Assembly: GCA_001940645.1 (NCBI GenBank)
Contig: MDVS01000131.1
Location: 1-64,000, forward strand
DNA length: 64,000 bases
Origin: Candidatus Heimdallarchaeota archaeon LC_3
GTDB taxonomy: Archaea > Asgardarchaeota > Heimdallarchaeia > Hodarchaeales > LC-3
Direction: 5' to 3'
Of this stretch, positions 38,532-47,201 are shown one piece after another (position 1 is the stretch's first letter; each line of letters starts with the position of its first letter). Both the position numbers and the translations under genes were made by a program. The notes under the pieces are model-generated. The model saw only the letters and a program-made list of their open reading frames with translations, ran no database searches and was not told the origin of the DNA.

Positions 38532-38892
38532 CAGACTTTATTTAGACAGTAAAGCGACCCATCGTTTAGGGAGTTTGAAAGCTAGGACAAAACTTAATAG
38601 AAATGTTATTGCTAGAGTTGCTTTATTGATCTCCTTGAAAGAAGATGTAATACCAGATTTTGGAAAATTTGATTCATCCGGTATGGAAATGAACCGGACC
38701 ACACTGACTGGTGATTTTGATGACTACATTATAAGCCTGATTAAAATTTGGTTATTAAATAATGATTTAGAAATATCTGATACTAATGTTAAAAATGTTC
38801 TAACATACCATGTTAATAATGGAGTTACAAAAATGATTTCAATAACCAAAAATGGTTTAATAGGTTTAGCAGAATATTTTTGCAATAATTAA
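38521..38892 (+). CDS. dndE: DndE, nicked-DNA-binding subunit
   Basis: 123 residues starting MSINRLYLDSKATHRL. It shows the DndE pattern: KARTKLNRNVIARVALLIS, MEMNRTTLTGDFDDYI and a late HVNNGVTKM. DndE is a small all-helical protein that binds nicked double-stranded DNA and completes the modification complex. A longer frame opening at 38395 exists, but the overlap with dndD makes the ATG at 38521 the natural start, preceded by GGAGG eight bases upstream. It ends 8 bases from the end of the convergent NurA-like gene. Confidence 0.93.
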   Translation: MSINRLYLDSKATHRLGSLKARTKLNRNVIARVALLISLKEDVIPDFGKFDSSGMEMNRTTLTGDFDDYIISLIKIWLLNNDLEISDTNVKNVLTYHVNNGVTKMISITKNGLIGLAEYFCNN

Positions 38893-38900
38893 AAACAAAT

Positions 38901-40157
38901 CTAGTTTATTATGGACTTCAATTTAAACGGACTATCTAAAGTAGATATTAACCATTTTTCAATCTGTTCAATTGGAAAAAGTTCTACTAAGGATCTATGA
39001 GAATTTTTTTGAGGATAAATCCATCTTTCTGATAAAATTGAACTTAAAACCTTCTTGAAATTGCTATTACAAAGATTGTTGCTTAATATTTCTTGTGATG
39101 TCAATGATAAAGATTCACATGAGTCCAAATCACTTTCTGGGGGAATTATAGCGGGAATGGGAATATCGAATCTTACCAAAGCCGAATAACCTGAGGAAAT
39201 ATCAGGTAAAATTGCTAGAAGCGATGGACGTAACTGAAATATTGCACTAAGAATCACACTACCTAAATGCCGTGAGAAATCACTAGTTACATCATTTAAA
39301 TTCCAAACAAATATATTTGAACATTCTCTTGTTGAATTAAGTAAATCTTGAGCTACTTTGTTTGGAAGACGAATAACAGTTTTAACCGATCCAATAATTG
39401 ATTTTAGAAATTGAAATTTTAATCTATAAGAGTTTAAAATTTTTAAATACTTTTTACTAACCAATCTTTTATATGTTTCTAAATTCACCAAAGGGCCATC
39501 AATTATTAATTTCTTAGAGGGATTTTCTGTAACAAATTCCATTGCTAAACCAAGTTCTAGTATTGTTCTTAATACTCGGACACGACTAAGAGCATTTGAC
39601 CTAATCAAGCCCATTTGACCTAAAACAGATGAATCAATTTTATTGTCATTCTGTGAAAATTTAAGGGAGGTATCACTTACAAAAAACGAATCTGGAGGTT
39701 GTTGAGTTATTTTAGTGTAAATATTACCACTGCTAGAAAAATTAAAGTCCTTATCAATTCTGAATCTTGTATTAGCTTTCTTTTCTAGAGTTCTAAATGG
39801 TCCAAGTAGTACACGGAAGCTCACTTTAGTTGTAGGTTCTAATAAGCCATTTTTGGGATTTCTAAACATAATTCCTGCTGCTATGTGGGCAAGATGCAAA
39901 GGAACTTTATATTCAGAAAATCTAATTAATTTAGTAATAACTGTTTGTTGAACACCATCAAGATAATAGTTATAATCGTATGAAGGGGGATAAGAAGGTG
40001 ATACTGGACTAAACCATATATGATCTCTTGTTATTGGCTTATCAGAGGATCCAATACCAAGATCTGGAGATTTTTCTTCAATACTATCAGTAATTTGAAT
40101 TTGCTCAATATCAAATTCTTCAACAAATTCAATTATATTTTCAAGACTCTGGTTCAT
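38901..40157 (-). CDS. NurA-like 5'-3' nuclease, divergent
   Basis: 418 residues, last gene of the ten-gene operon. YYLDGVQQT places a D-G pair at 67-68, and KKLIIDGPLV places a second D-G at 220-221. Both occur at the spacing seen in the undoubted NurA at 58656 (79-80 and 179-180), followed by a C-terminal stretch with conserved Arg/Asp-rich strands (LPDISSGYSALVRFDIPIP). NurA is the nuclease that works with HerA in end resection. The gene overlaps the HerA gene by 17 bases, the normal archaeal pairing. Overall similarity is low, so this is motif and context based. The gene itself is intact. Confidence 0.65.
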   Translation of the reverse strand: MNQSLENIIEFVEEFDIEQIQITDSIEEKSPDLGIGSSDKPITRDHIWFSPVSPSYPPSYDYNYYLDGVQQTVITKLIRFSEYKVPLHLAHIAAGIMFRNPKNGLLEPTTKVSFRVLLGPFRTLEKKANTRFRIDKDFNFSSSGNIYTKITQQPPDSFFVSDTSLKFSQNDNKIDSSVLGQMGLIRSNALSRVRVLRTILELGLAMEFVTENPSKKLIIDGPLVNLETYKRLVSKKYLKILNSYRLKFQFLKSIIGSVKTVIRLPNKVAQDLLNSTRECSNIFVWNLNDVTSDFSRHLGSVILSAIFQLRPSLLAILPDISSGYSALVRFDIPIPAIIPPESDLDSCESLSLTSQEILSNNLCNSNFKKVLSSILSERWIYPQKNSHRSLVELFPIEQIEKWLISTLDSPFKLKSIIN

Positions 40158-41814
40158 TAGGAATCACGATAAGCAAAGGTATAGGAAAATATACTATCAT
40201 TGGGCTAGGATAAGCTGGATGTCTCATTATCACTTGTCCTTTTTTCAAATATGGTACTAAAGCTCTCAATTCTCCAATTGGGTTATAAATTGAGTTTTTT
40301 ATTTCGGAAATCTCTGAATAACCTATCAATTTGGTCACGCTATTTCCAAAAACCTCATCGTCAATCTGAGAAGCAAATTGCTCAGCACCAATTAAAGTAA
40401 AATTCATAGCTCTTCCTCTCGCTACTAAATCTATGATTTGTCGTTTTACTGGGGCACTAGTTCTTTTGGGTGCAAATTTATTCAGTTCATCAAAAAACAC
40501 AACTACTCTCGAAAATATTGGATTTTGATCTTCCATGTTAGTAAAAATTTCTCTTATAACTGCATTACCAATTAAACGCATTTCCTCGTCTGTTAAACGG
40601 TTTAACTGAATTACATTTATACCTCTAACTAAATCCTCAGGCAAAATATTATTACCTAACGATTCGTTTCTTTATATTATGTGTCTTGACCTATTTAGAA
40701 ATGTATTGATTCTATTAAGAACCACTCTTACTGTTCCAGGCTGGAAGGTTCCTGTTCCATTTTCTACCCGGACTCTATTACTTTGTTGATTTGCTGCTTG
40801 TTGTAAATCTTGAATGAAATCAGTAAATGATGCATTTTGGTGATTTATTATATAATCCTGTATTAATTGCTCTTGTGGGGGAGAGCTAGCCTCATCATTT
40901 GCAAATAAAGACGCAAATAAATCAAGAAATGTTAAATTACCTAAACCATACGAATAATAATCAGGTGACTCCATTAAGTTTGCATCTGGATCTAATTCGT
41001 AAGTGAAATATTTAATTTCACTTGGAAATTCCATTGGATTGAGGCCATTTTCTATCAGTGATTGCCAAATAGCATAATTTTGGTTTGCAATATCGCTAGT
41101 TGAATTGGTTTGTCCTCAATTTTTTAGCCCGTTTACCAATTCCTCCAAAGAATTTGGAATTAGATGTAAATTTAAGAAGTCTTGTGCTTTAACATTGAAA
41201 ATAACAATAGAAAGATCTTCATTATTCCTATTTGCCCATTCATTCAGAGAATTTACAAGAAACATTGCGTAACTTGATTTTGTAGCCATCCCAGAAACAC
41301 CGGTGATATTTAAATGACCCGATTCAGGTCCTATCAGCATATTTGAATCAAAGAAAATAGGAGACCAACTTAGAGGACTGGTAACTTTATCATCTATCTT
41401 TAGCAAACCATCCAATATTTTTCTATTAATGGGTATGGATCTATGAAGTAAATTCAAATCTTCGGTAGTAGGTCTTCGAATCGCGTAAGAATCTCCAGGG
41501 GGAACAACGCTACTTATTGTTCTTGATAAAAGTACCAAACTGGCAATGCGGATAATGGGTGGTTTTGATGCTGGTACCTCATTTGGATTTCCAAACGAAT
41601 GTCCAAAAAATGCCTCGATATGACTTTTTGTTGAAGAAGTTGTCTTAATTGAATCAACCATAACCAAAATTCTGTCAGAGCGATCTTTATCTTCAGCAAT
41701 TAAAAATTGAGTTACTTCAACATTTGAATCAGTAATCCAAGCTTGAAAATGAAACGGATCTGCTTGCTCTCTTTGAGTAATTAATAGACGGCCAATTATG
41801 GGATTCAACGACAT
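40141..41814 (-). pseudogene. HerA-type hexameric ATPase with two in-frame stops
   Basis: One continuous minus-strand frame of 557 codons interrupted by TGA (41116-41118) and TAA (40672-40674). The first piece has a HAS-barrel-like N-terminus (GRLLITQREQAD, RILVMVDSIK) and a P-loop variant GVSGMATKS (172-180). The last has Walker B VVVFFDELNKFAP, the arginine-bearing LVARGRAMNFTLIGAEQF, and the closing strands of HerA/FtsK proteins. Protein sense runs straight through both stops (RHII-stop-RNESLG). HerA pumps DNA to NurA, encoded next with a 17-base overlap. The gene is probably inactivated in the sequenced strain, unless the stops are consensus errors. Confidence 0.8.
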
Positions 41815-41815
41815 G

Positions 41816-42691
41816 CTAAACTCCTCTATCTCTAATTAAATCTCTATTTCTGTAATTTTCTCTCTGATACTCAATAAACCTTGCTATTTCCGGATGAACA
41901 TAAAAAAAATCATCTTTCACATCAGCCAAAATATAGCTAGTCTGATTTAAATTCAATCCTAGTAATCGGTTCAGAATTCTATTTCGTCTATTGCTGTCAT
42001 GTCCAAAAAGAGCTGAAGAAATATCATTTTTACTAATTTTATCACTTTCATCATCTTCTTGTTTTGTATTTGCAATTATCGAAGAAATAATATTTAAGAT
42101 TCCTATTGCTGATTTCGGAATTCTTGTAGAATAGTTATCTAGATAGTGATTTATGAGTTCTAATGTTAAAGAAGCAGTTATTATTCCCCAATATTCATTT
42201 AAAGTCTGGGTAAATATTGAATCATTAATTGCAGTGTTTATTTCTCTTAAATTAATTAATCTAACAAGAACTTTTCCTGGAATGATATGAAGGCCATTAA
42301 ATGACAAAATTTGTGCTTTATTAAATGTTTTAAATGCTAAATCGAGTATTATATGAGAATTTTCTTTAAAAGTTAATTCCTCAAGAGGAAGTTGGTCAAG
42401 AAGGATGGAATTTTTTGGATTTGGATTCACAACAAATAAATTGATAATTTCTTGACCCAATTCTCTAATATTTGCAACCATCGGATCCACTAAAAATAAG
42501 CAGGAAAAATGTCTCATAACATCAGATATAATTGGAGTAACAATGCCATCAACAGATTTCTCGTATTCTCCAATTATATCATTTAAAAAATAAATTGTTA
42601 TATCATCAATCTGACAAAAGTAGTCATTAACCAGATTTTTTTTGTTACAAATCACACAACGTTTTTCCTGTCCGAATCCATTTATTTCCAT
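41816..42691 (-). CDS. Zinc-ribbon helical protein, third paralogue of the operon
   Basis: 291 residues. The N-terminus carries a C-x2-C (RCVICNKK) and a further Cys (DYFCQIDD) followed by a helix (TIYFLNDIIGEYEKS) that matches in position and style the two zinc-ribbon proteins encoded further upstream in the operon. The mid-region TASLTLELINHYLDNY corresponds to their L-x-T-L-Q-L-F-Y-D-Y segment. The C-terminal part differs. It overlaps the Rad50-like gene by 10 bases and ends 1 base before HerA, so it is co-translated with them. No known family; a structural or DNA-end adaptor role is a guess. Confidence 0.65.
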   Translation of the reverse strand: MEINGFGQEKRCVICNKKNLVNDYFCQIDDITIYFLNDIIGEYEKSVDGIVTPIISDVMRHFSCLFLVDPMVANIRELGQEIINLFVVNPNPKNSILLDQLPLEELTFKENSHIILDLAFKTFNKAQILSFNGLHIIPGKVLVRLINLREINTAINDSIFTQTLNEYWGIITASLTLELINHYLDNYSTRIPKSAIGILNIISSIIANTKQEDDESDKISKNDISSALFGHDSNRRNRILNRLLGLNLNQTSYILADVKDDFFYVHPEIARFIEYQRENYRNRDLIRDRGV

Positions 42692-44637
42692 GTATTTATA
42701 TCCAACCCCTTTACAGAAGGATCTAATAATGATAAAACTATTGAAATGTTTAGATTTTTTGCAATATCGCTAAGATAGCCAATGAATTTCTTTTGTTTAA
42801 CTCCATCTAAATCATTGTAAACATCATCTATTAGAAAAATAGGAATTTCTTTAAGGTAAATATTTTTCGCAGAAAGCAACAATATTAATGCAATGGTGAT
42901 TTTTTCTGAAAGAGCTAAAGATGAAATATTAGTGTCTTTAGGAATCTCAGGTAGTATTAAATCGAAACTGTTGCTCAATCTCATTCCTTTTAATCTAGAA
43001 AAACCAAGAAGTTCAGTAAATTCACTAGTATTCTTATTAAAATCTTCTATTATTTCTGTTTTCTGCTCTAATGATATTTTGTATAATTTAGAATCTAGCC
43101 AATTAAGTTCATTATTTATAATGGGCATTTTTGAGAGTAAAGTATCAATATAATGTTCTTTCCCTAAAAATTTATATTTATTTTTATCAGATTCTAATTT
43201 AGCTTTAACTTGACCTTTTTTGTCATTGATTTCATTATTTATTGATTTAAATTTCTTTAAAAGTTCTTCGCCTTTTTTGTTAGTAGAAAGAAGGTTGTTA
43301 TACAGGTTTTCATTTTTTTCAATATTATTTTTCTTTTCTCTTATTATCTGTTTTAGAGAATTTGATGCAAGTTGAAAATCAGCCATCTTTCTATTATTAT
43401 TACCGACTTCACTTGTTAAATTCCGGATTTCAGTAATCAATTCCTTTTTTTGAGCTTTAAGATCCCTTAGCAAATCGATTTTCTTTTTTAGGTCGGTAAG
43501 TTCACCTTCAAAAGCCTTTTTTTCCGATACAAGATCGTTGTTAAGGCTAGTTAATTCACTTTGATGATCTTTTAAATGGATGACTAGATTATCGAAATTA
43601 AAGGTTTCTGATTTACATAAAGGACAGGTGGGGGTTCCTTTTTTGAATGAATTTTGAGCTCTCTTAACTAATTCAATGTTAGCCTTTAATTCACCAATTC
43701 TTTCTGATTTCCTGATTCGAATATCTTGTAAACCAGTCCATTCTTCATTTTTTAAGTTTAATCGGGACTCAAGATTCTCCTTTTCAAATTTAATAATTGT
43801 TTCAGATATATTTTTTAGACGATCTTTATCGAGTTTGATTTGCTCTTCAATATTAGTCAAATTAGTTTGTAGCAAATCAATTTGTGAGTTAACATCATAA
43901 GAATCTTTTTCATTTGTTTTCAATGTTTCTTTGTCGCTTTTTATTCTCTTTACTAGATTTTTTAATTCTTTTTCTGTTGAAGGATCATAATTCAACTTAT
44001 CGAGTTCTTTTTGATTTTCACTTTTTACCCTTTCTAAATTTTCAATTTTTTTCTTAATTTCGTTTATATTTTCAATATTTTTTGATATTTTCGCTTTTTC
44101 GGAATTTATTTTGATCATTTCTTCATCTATTATTGATAAATATTTAGATAAAGCTTTTCTTGATATTTCATAATATTTAGCCTTTGATAACTCCTCTATT
44201 AGCCAATTATAACTAATTTTACCATCATCTAATTGTTTCAATGCAGTAGAAGATCTAGATAGCAGTCCAGCTATTAAAAGTTTCTCAGCTTGTGGTGATG
44301 AAATTATAAAAGAATTGTTAGATTTTTCTAATTTAATTGACCATTTTTGCTTGCGATAATTTGTGGAAATTTCAGCAATTTCCGTTTTATTGTGAATTAT
44401 TGTTTTTAGATCTATTTTACCCTCCTTAGACAGACCTATATTATCCGCAATATCTGAGTATTTAAAAACTCCATCTTCTGGAATAGCAAAAGCAAGTAAA
44501 ATAGCTTTTATTATAGAGGATTTTCCAGAAGCGTTGTTACCTCTGATACACGTTACAGTTCCTGGATTTAAAGACAAATTATATTCATCTAATAATCCAG
44601 CAAAATTCCTAACTTTAATTACTAAATTTGAGTTCAT
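42682..44637 (-). CDS. Rad50/SMC-like ATPase with C2H2-type element in the coiled coil
   Basis: 651 residues. Walker A GNNASGKS is at 33-40, and long Lys/Glu coiled coils run from about 160 to 330 and 360 to 500. Between them C338-x2-C341-x12-H354-x3-H358 has exact C2H2 zinc-finger spacing, at the place where Rad50 has its CxxC hook. The signature reads LALSEKITIALI, and Walker B IPIFLIDDVYNDLD has Asp in place of the usual catalytic Glu. It should bind DNA ends and dimerise through the coiled-coil tip. It starts by ATGA overlap with the 41-aa gene. Confidence 0.85.
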   Translation of the reverse strand: MNSNLVIKVRNFAGLLDEYNLSLNPGTVTCIRGNNASGKSSIIKAILLAFAIPEDGVFKYSDIADNIGLSKEGKIDLKTIIHNKTEIAEISTNYRKQKWSIKLEKSNNSFIISSPQAEKLLIAGLLSRSSTALKQLDDGKISYNWLIEELSKAKYYEISRKALSKYLSIIDEEMIKINSEKAKISKNIENINEIKKKIENLERVKSENQKELDKLNYDPSTEKELKNLVKRIKSDKETLKTNEKDSYDVNSQIDLLQTNLTNIEEQIKLDKDRLKNISETIIKFEKENLESRLNLKNEEWTGLQDIRIRKSERIGELKANIELVKRAQNSFKKGTPTCPLCKSETFNFDNLVIHLKDHQSELTSLNNDLVSEKKAFEGELTDLKKKIDLLRDLKAQKKELITEIRNLTSEVGNNNRKMADFQLASNSLKQIIREKKNNIEKNENLYNNLLSTNKKGEELLKKFKSINNEINDKKGQVKAKLESDKNKYKFLGKEHYIDTLLSKMPIINNELNWLDSKLYKISLEQKTEIIEDFNKNTSEFTELLGFSRLKGMRLSNSFDLILPEIPKDTNISSLALSEKITIALILLLSAKNIYLKEIPIFLIDDVYNDLDGVKQKKFIGYLSDIAKNLNISIVLSLLDPSVKGLDINTWK

Positions 44638-44759
44638 TGTTGATTATCCTCCATACTCAATAAAATCCATTTCAAAATCAATTCTTGGTATATTTTTTCG
44701 TTTATTATGCCAGAATCAGCTAGCTTCTTTATTTCTTCAAAAATTTCTTCTTTTTTCAT
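44634..44759 (-). CDS. 41-residue protein between two operon genes
   Basis: An open frame of 41 codons: Lys/Glu-rich start (MKKEEIFEEIKKLADSG) and a second helix (EKIYQELILKWILLSMEDN). Its ATG overlaps the TGA of the preceding gene and its TGA overlaps the ATG of the Rad50-like gene, so it fills the gap exactly. This double coupling supports a real gene. It looks like a two-helix subunit or adaptor that could bind the Rad50-like ATPase. No family recognised. Confidence 0.65.
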   Translation of the reverse strand: MKKEEIFEEIKKLADSGIINEKIYQELILKWILLSMEDNQQ

Positions 44760-45553
44760 CAATATTCCTCTAAAATGGTTGTTAAAATTCCAAAATAGTC
44801 CAATTTAAAAGCTTTGTGTTGATTGAACTTATTAGAAAAGGCTTTATAGACATCAGAAATATTATCTTTGCTCAATTTTTCTTTTGTAACTTCATATAAA
44901 TAGGAAGCACCTATAGATCGACCTTTTCTATTCTTAATACTTTTTAATTCTTGATATAACAATGAAAATTGAATAGGTTTTAATTCAATTATCGGTTTTA
45001 AATCCTTATTTATTTTTTTCTTGTCATCAAAAATAAAAATGTTTTGTTTAGCGTTTTTAGCTATACTCATAGTTCTTCCAACGTTTCCTGCATAATCCCC
45101 TCCTAATAAGAGTCTACTCCTTGCAGCTACTGTAGAAACTCTTCCAGATTCCTCTCTGTATTCAAATTTTATAATTACAAAAAATCCATCGCAAAACTCA
45201 AGCACTTCTTCATCAAAGGTTGAGTATAGTGAAGGAGACTCCAAACTATCATAATAAGGAATGATCCAATTGAATTGGAGATAATTTAATTCAATATGAG
45301 AAATTTCGTTCAATATTTCCTTTTTAAAGTCTTCTGGATCATTAAAATAAGTATTAAGACCCACTGTCAATCCAGTATTTATACCCACTCTTGAGAACCC
45401 AGAAGATCTTAATACACTTAGAAATCTTATGAAATACCCTCTGTTTGAAGTATTCAATATCTTCCAAAAATTCGAAGAATCAAAAAAGTCTAAAAACTTT
45501 TTGAAATCAGCAGGGACAATGCTAACAGATAAGGTACCTTTATCGAAATCCAT
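44759..45553 (-). CDS. Unknown operon protein, alpha/beta
   Basis: 264 residues with mixed strands and helices. It starts MDFDKGTLSVSIVPADFKKF, has a glycine-containing middle (RVGINTGLTVGLNTYF), an acidic stretch and a segment AARSRLLLGGDYAGNVGRTM that could be a nucleotide- or ligand-contact loop. A helical C-terminus follows. No Walker motif or nuclease signature is present. It lies between the AAA+ ATPase (9 bases upstream) and the 41-aa gene (overlap). It could be the substrate or adaptor of the AAA+ ATPase. I do not recognise it. Confidence 0.6.
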   Translation of the reverse strand: MDFDKGTLSVSIVPADFKKFLDFFDSSNFWKILNTSNRGYFIRFLSVLRSSGFSRVGINTGLTVGLNTYFNDPEDFKKEILNEISHIELNYLQFNWIIPYYDSLESPSLYSTFDEEVLEFCDGFFVIIKFEYREESGRVSTVAARSRLLLGGDYAGNVGRTMSIAKNAKQNIFIFDDKKKINKDLKPIIELKPIQFSLLYQELKSIKNRKGRSIGASYLYEVTKEKLSKDNISDVYKAFSNKFNQHKAFKLDYFGILTTILEEY

Positions 45554-45562
45554 TTAAAACAC

Positions 45563-46306
45563 CTAAATTTTATTAATGACAGTATCAGTTATCAAATGTT
45601 CAACATTTCTGATCGAGGGTTTCAAATCCTTTTTAAGGAGGTTTGAAATATGTTCTAGATCCCTCGAATCAAGATTGTATGCAATAGCATATTTTTGGGC
45701 AATATTCATCAAATCTTCGTGGTTTGGGAGGTCTAAAAAAAATGGATAAAATCTACTTTTCAATGCATCATCTACTAGATCTAATCTATTTGTTGTACCC
45801 ACAACGATATTTTTTGTGACATTTAGAGAGTCTAATTGGTGAAAAAATATGGAATTAAGAGAAAAATGCCATTCTTTAGCTAATCCTGCATTTCTACCTA
45901 AAATGAAAGTTTCTACATCATCAAATAGAATTAGGGTTTTTTCTTTATTTTGATTTGTGGAATTTACTTTAAAAATTTCTCTTAATTTTTGCTCCCCCTC
46001 ACCCCATTTAGGAGCAGCTATATCCCCACCATCTACAAATTGTAATTTTACCCTACCAGAGTTTGTTCTCTCGAAATCAATGTCTAAATCATAAACTAAT
46101 CTTTTAATTATTTCTGTTTTACCCGTACCTGGAGGACCATAAATTAGAAATCCACGAAAAGGCAAAAGAGCATCACCTTCATGTTTTGTAAAAAAATAAT
46201 TACAGATTCTCGTAATTTTAGATTTTAAGGTTTTCTGATTATTTAGTAATTTATGAAAAGGAATATTGGAATAAATATCTTTACCGTATTTTATTGATCC
46301 TACCAT
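45563..46306 (-). CDS. AAA+ ATPase, classic AAA type
   Basis: 247 residues. Walker A GPPGTGKT (57-64), Walker B ILFDDVETFILGR with D129-D130, then QLDSL, the sensor-1 NIVVGTTNRLDLV, and ALKSRFYPFFLDLP with the arginine finger. The lid domain follows. DDVETF plus a lone AAA module is reminiscent of Pch2/TRIP13-type remodelers, but I cannot confirm this. It lacks an N-terminal substrate domain beyond about 45 residues, so the neighbouring unknown protein may supply it. It begins after a one-base gap from the zinc-ribbon gene upstream. Confidence 0.8.
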   Translation of the reverse strand: MVGSIKYGKDIYSNIPFHKLLNNQKTLKSKITRICNYFFTKHEGDALLPFRGFLIYGPPGTGKTEIIKRLVYDLDIDFERTNSGRVKLQFVDGGDIAAPKWGEGEQKLREIFKVNSTNQNKEKTLILFDDVETFILGRNAGLAKEWHFSLNSIFFHQLDSLNVTKNIVVGTTNRLDLVDDALKSRFYPFFLDLPNHEDLMNIAQKYAIAYNLDSRDLEHISNLLKKDLKPSIRNVEHLITDTVINKI

Positions 46307-46307
46307 T

Positions 46308-47195
46308 TTAATTTTCCCTCTCCAAAGTTCTAACTAGAGTATAATCTCTTATTTGATTTATACCGTTTATAAATTCTCCAGTAAATTCAAAGAGTAGTTC
46401 TCCATCAATCATTCCCGGACCCTTTCTAATGTTTGTATCTTTTATCATCTTGTGATAGTAAGATGGATGAACATTTTTTAAAAGATCCTTAAATAATTCT
46501 CTTGCAGTTGGACTAATTTTCCTTTTTTTAAGGAATAAATCAATATTAGATTCATTAAAAGATGTATTCTTGAAATATACAGTGATAAAAAGAAATAGAT
46601 ATTTTATCCATGTAGTTCGAATTACTTTTGATTTATCATCATTAAAATCGTTTATATAATCATAAAACAATTGTAGGGTTATTAAACCTAAAAGTGTCCG
46701 AGCAGTTTTTTCATGTTCTTGATTTTCTAAATTAGAACCAGTATTGACTTGTTTGTTAAAGACATCAGAAAATTTCTGAAATAAGGGATTAAGAATAATT
46801 TTTCGCTCCACCGGATCTGTTTGAATTACAATTTCAAGAAGGTCAACATTTTTAAAAGGTTCTAAAATACTTGAAATTTTTTTCTCAGTTCTGGTTAATT
46901 TTTGTAATTCTGAAAATGTAAATTCCTTTTTTGGATTTTTATATGTTTTACTCAATAATCCTTTAACTAAATTATTATAAGGAGCTAGTAAGGGATTATT
47001 TGTAGATCCAAGTAATCCTAGCTCCCTAATTAGAAAAAATATATCATTACTATCAACAGAGATTATCTCAACTTTATTACATTCTTCCATTGCCTTTTCA
47101 TAAAACTTAGAAATAAAGTCTATCATATGCGTACATTCCTTACACCTCATTTCTTCATCTACTATCTTAACTTTGCAATATTTACACAATTTCAC
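46308..47195 (-). CDS. Zinc-ribbon helical protein, second paralogue
   Basis: 295 residues. A GTG start preceded by AAGGTG opens a zinc ribbon CKYC...CKEC followed by a helix (DFISKFYEKAMEE). The rest is helical and shares with the upstream paralogue a block of pattern RTLLG-LITLQLF, TTWIKYLFLF, ESNIDLFLKKRK and RKGPGMIDGELLFEF. The block near the C-terminus (PGxMxGEL) is the strongest link. No enzymatic motif is visible. It lies between paralogue one and the AAA+ ATPase. Probably a scaffold component. Confidence 0.7.
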   Translation of the reverse strand: MKLCKYCKVKIVDEEMRCKECTHMIDFISKFYEKAMEECNKVEIISVDSNDIFFLIRELGLLGSTNNPLLAPYNNLVKGLLSKTYKNPKKEFTFSELQKLTRTEKKISSILEPFKNVDLLEIVIQTDPVERKIILNPLFQKFSDVFNKQVNTGSNLENQEHEKTARTLLGLITLQLFYDYINDFNDDKSKVIRTTWIKYLFLFITVYFKNTSFNESNIDLFLKKRKISPTARELFKDLLKNVHPSYYHKMIKDTNIRKGPGMIDGELLFEFTGEFINGINQIRDYTLVRTLEREN

Positions 47196-47201
47196 TTTGA
47201 A

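Noticed and set aside
41116..41814. HerA interruptions considered as programmed recoding
   Set aside because: No frameshift site or conserved signal is evident and two different stop codons are used; nonsense mutation is simpler.
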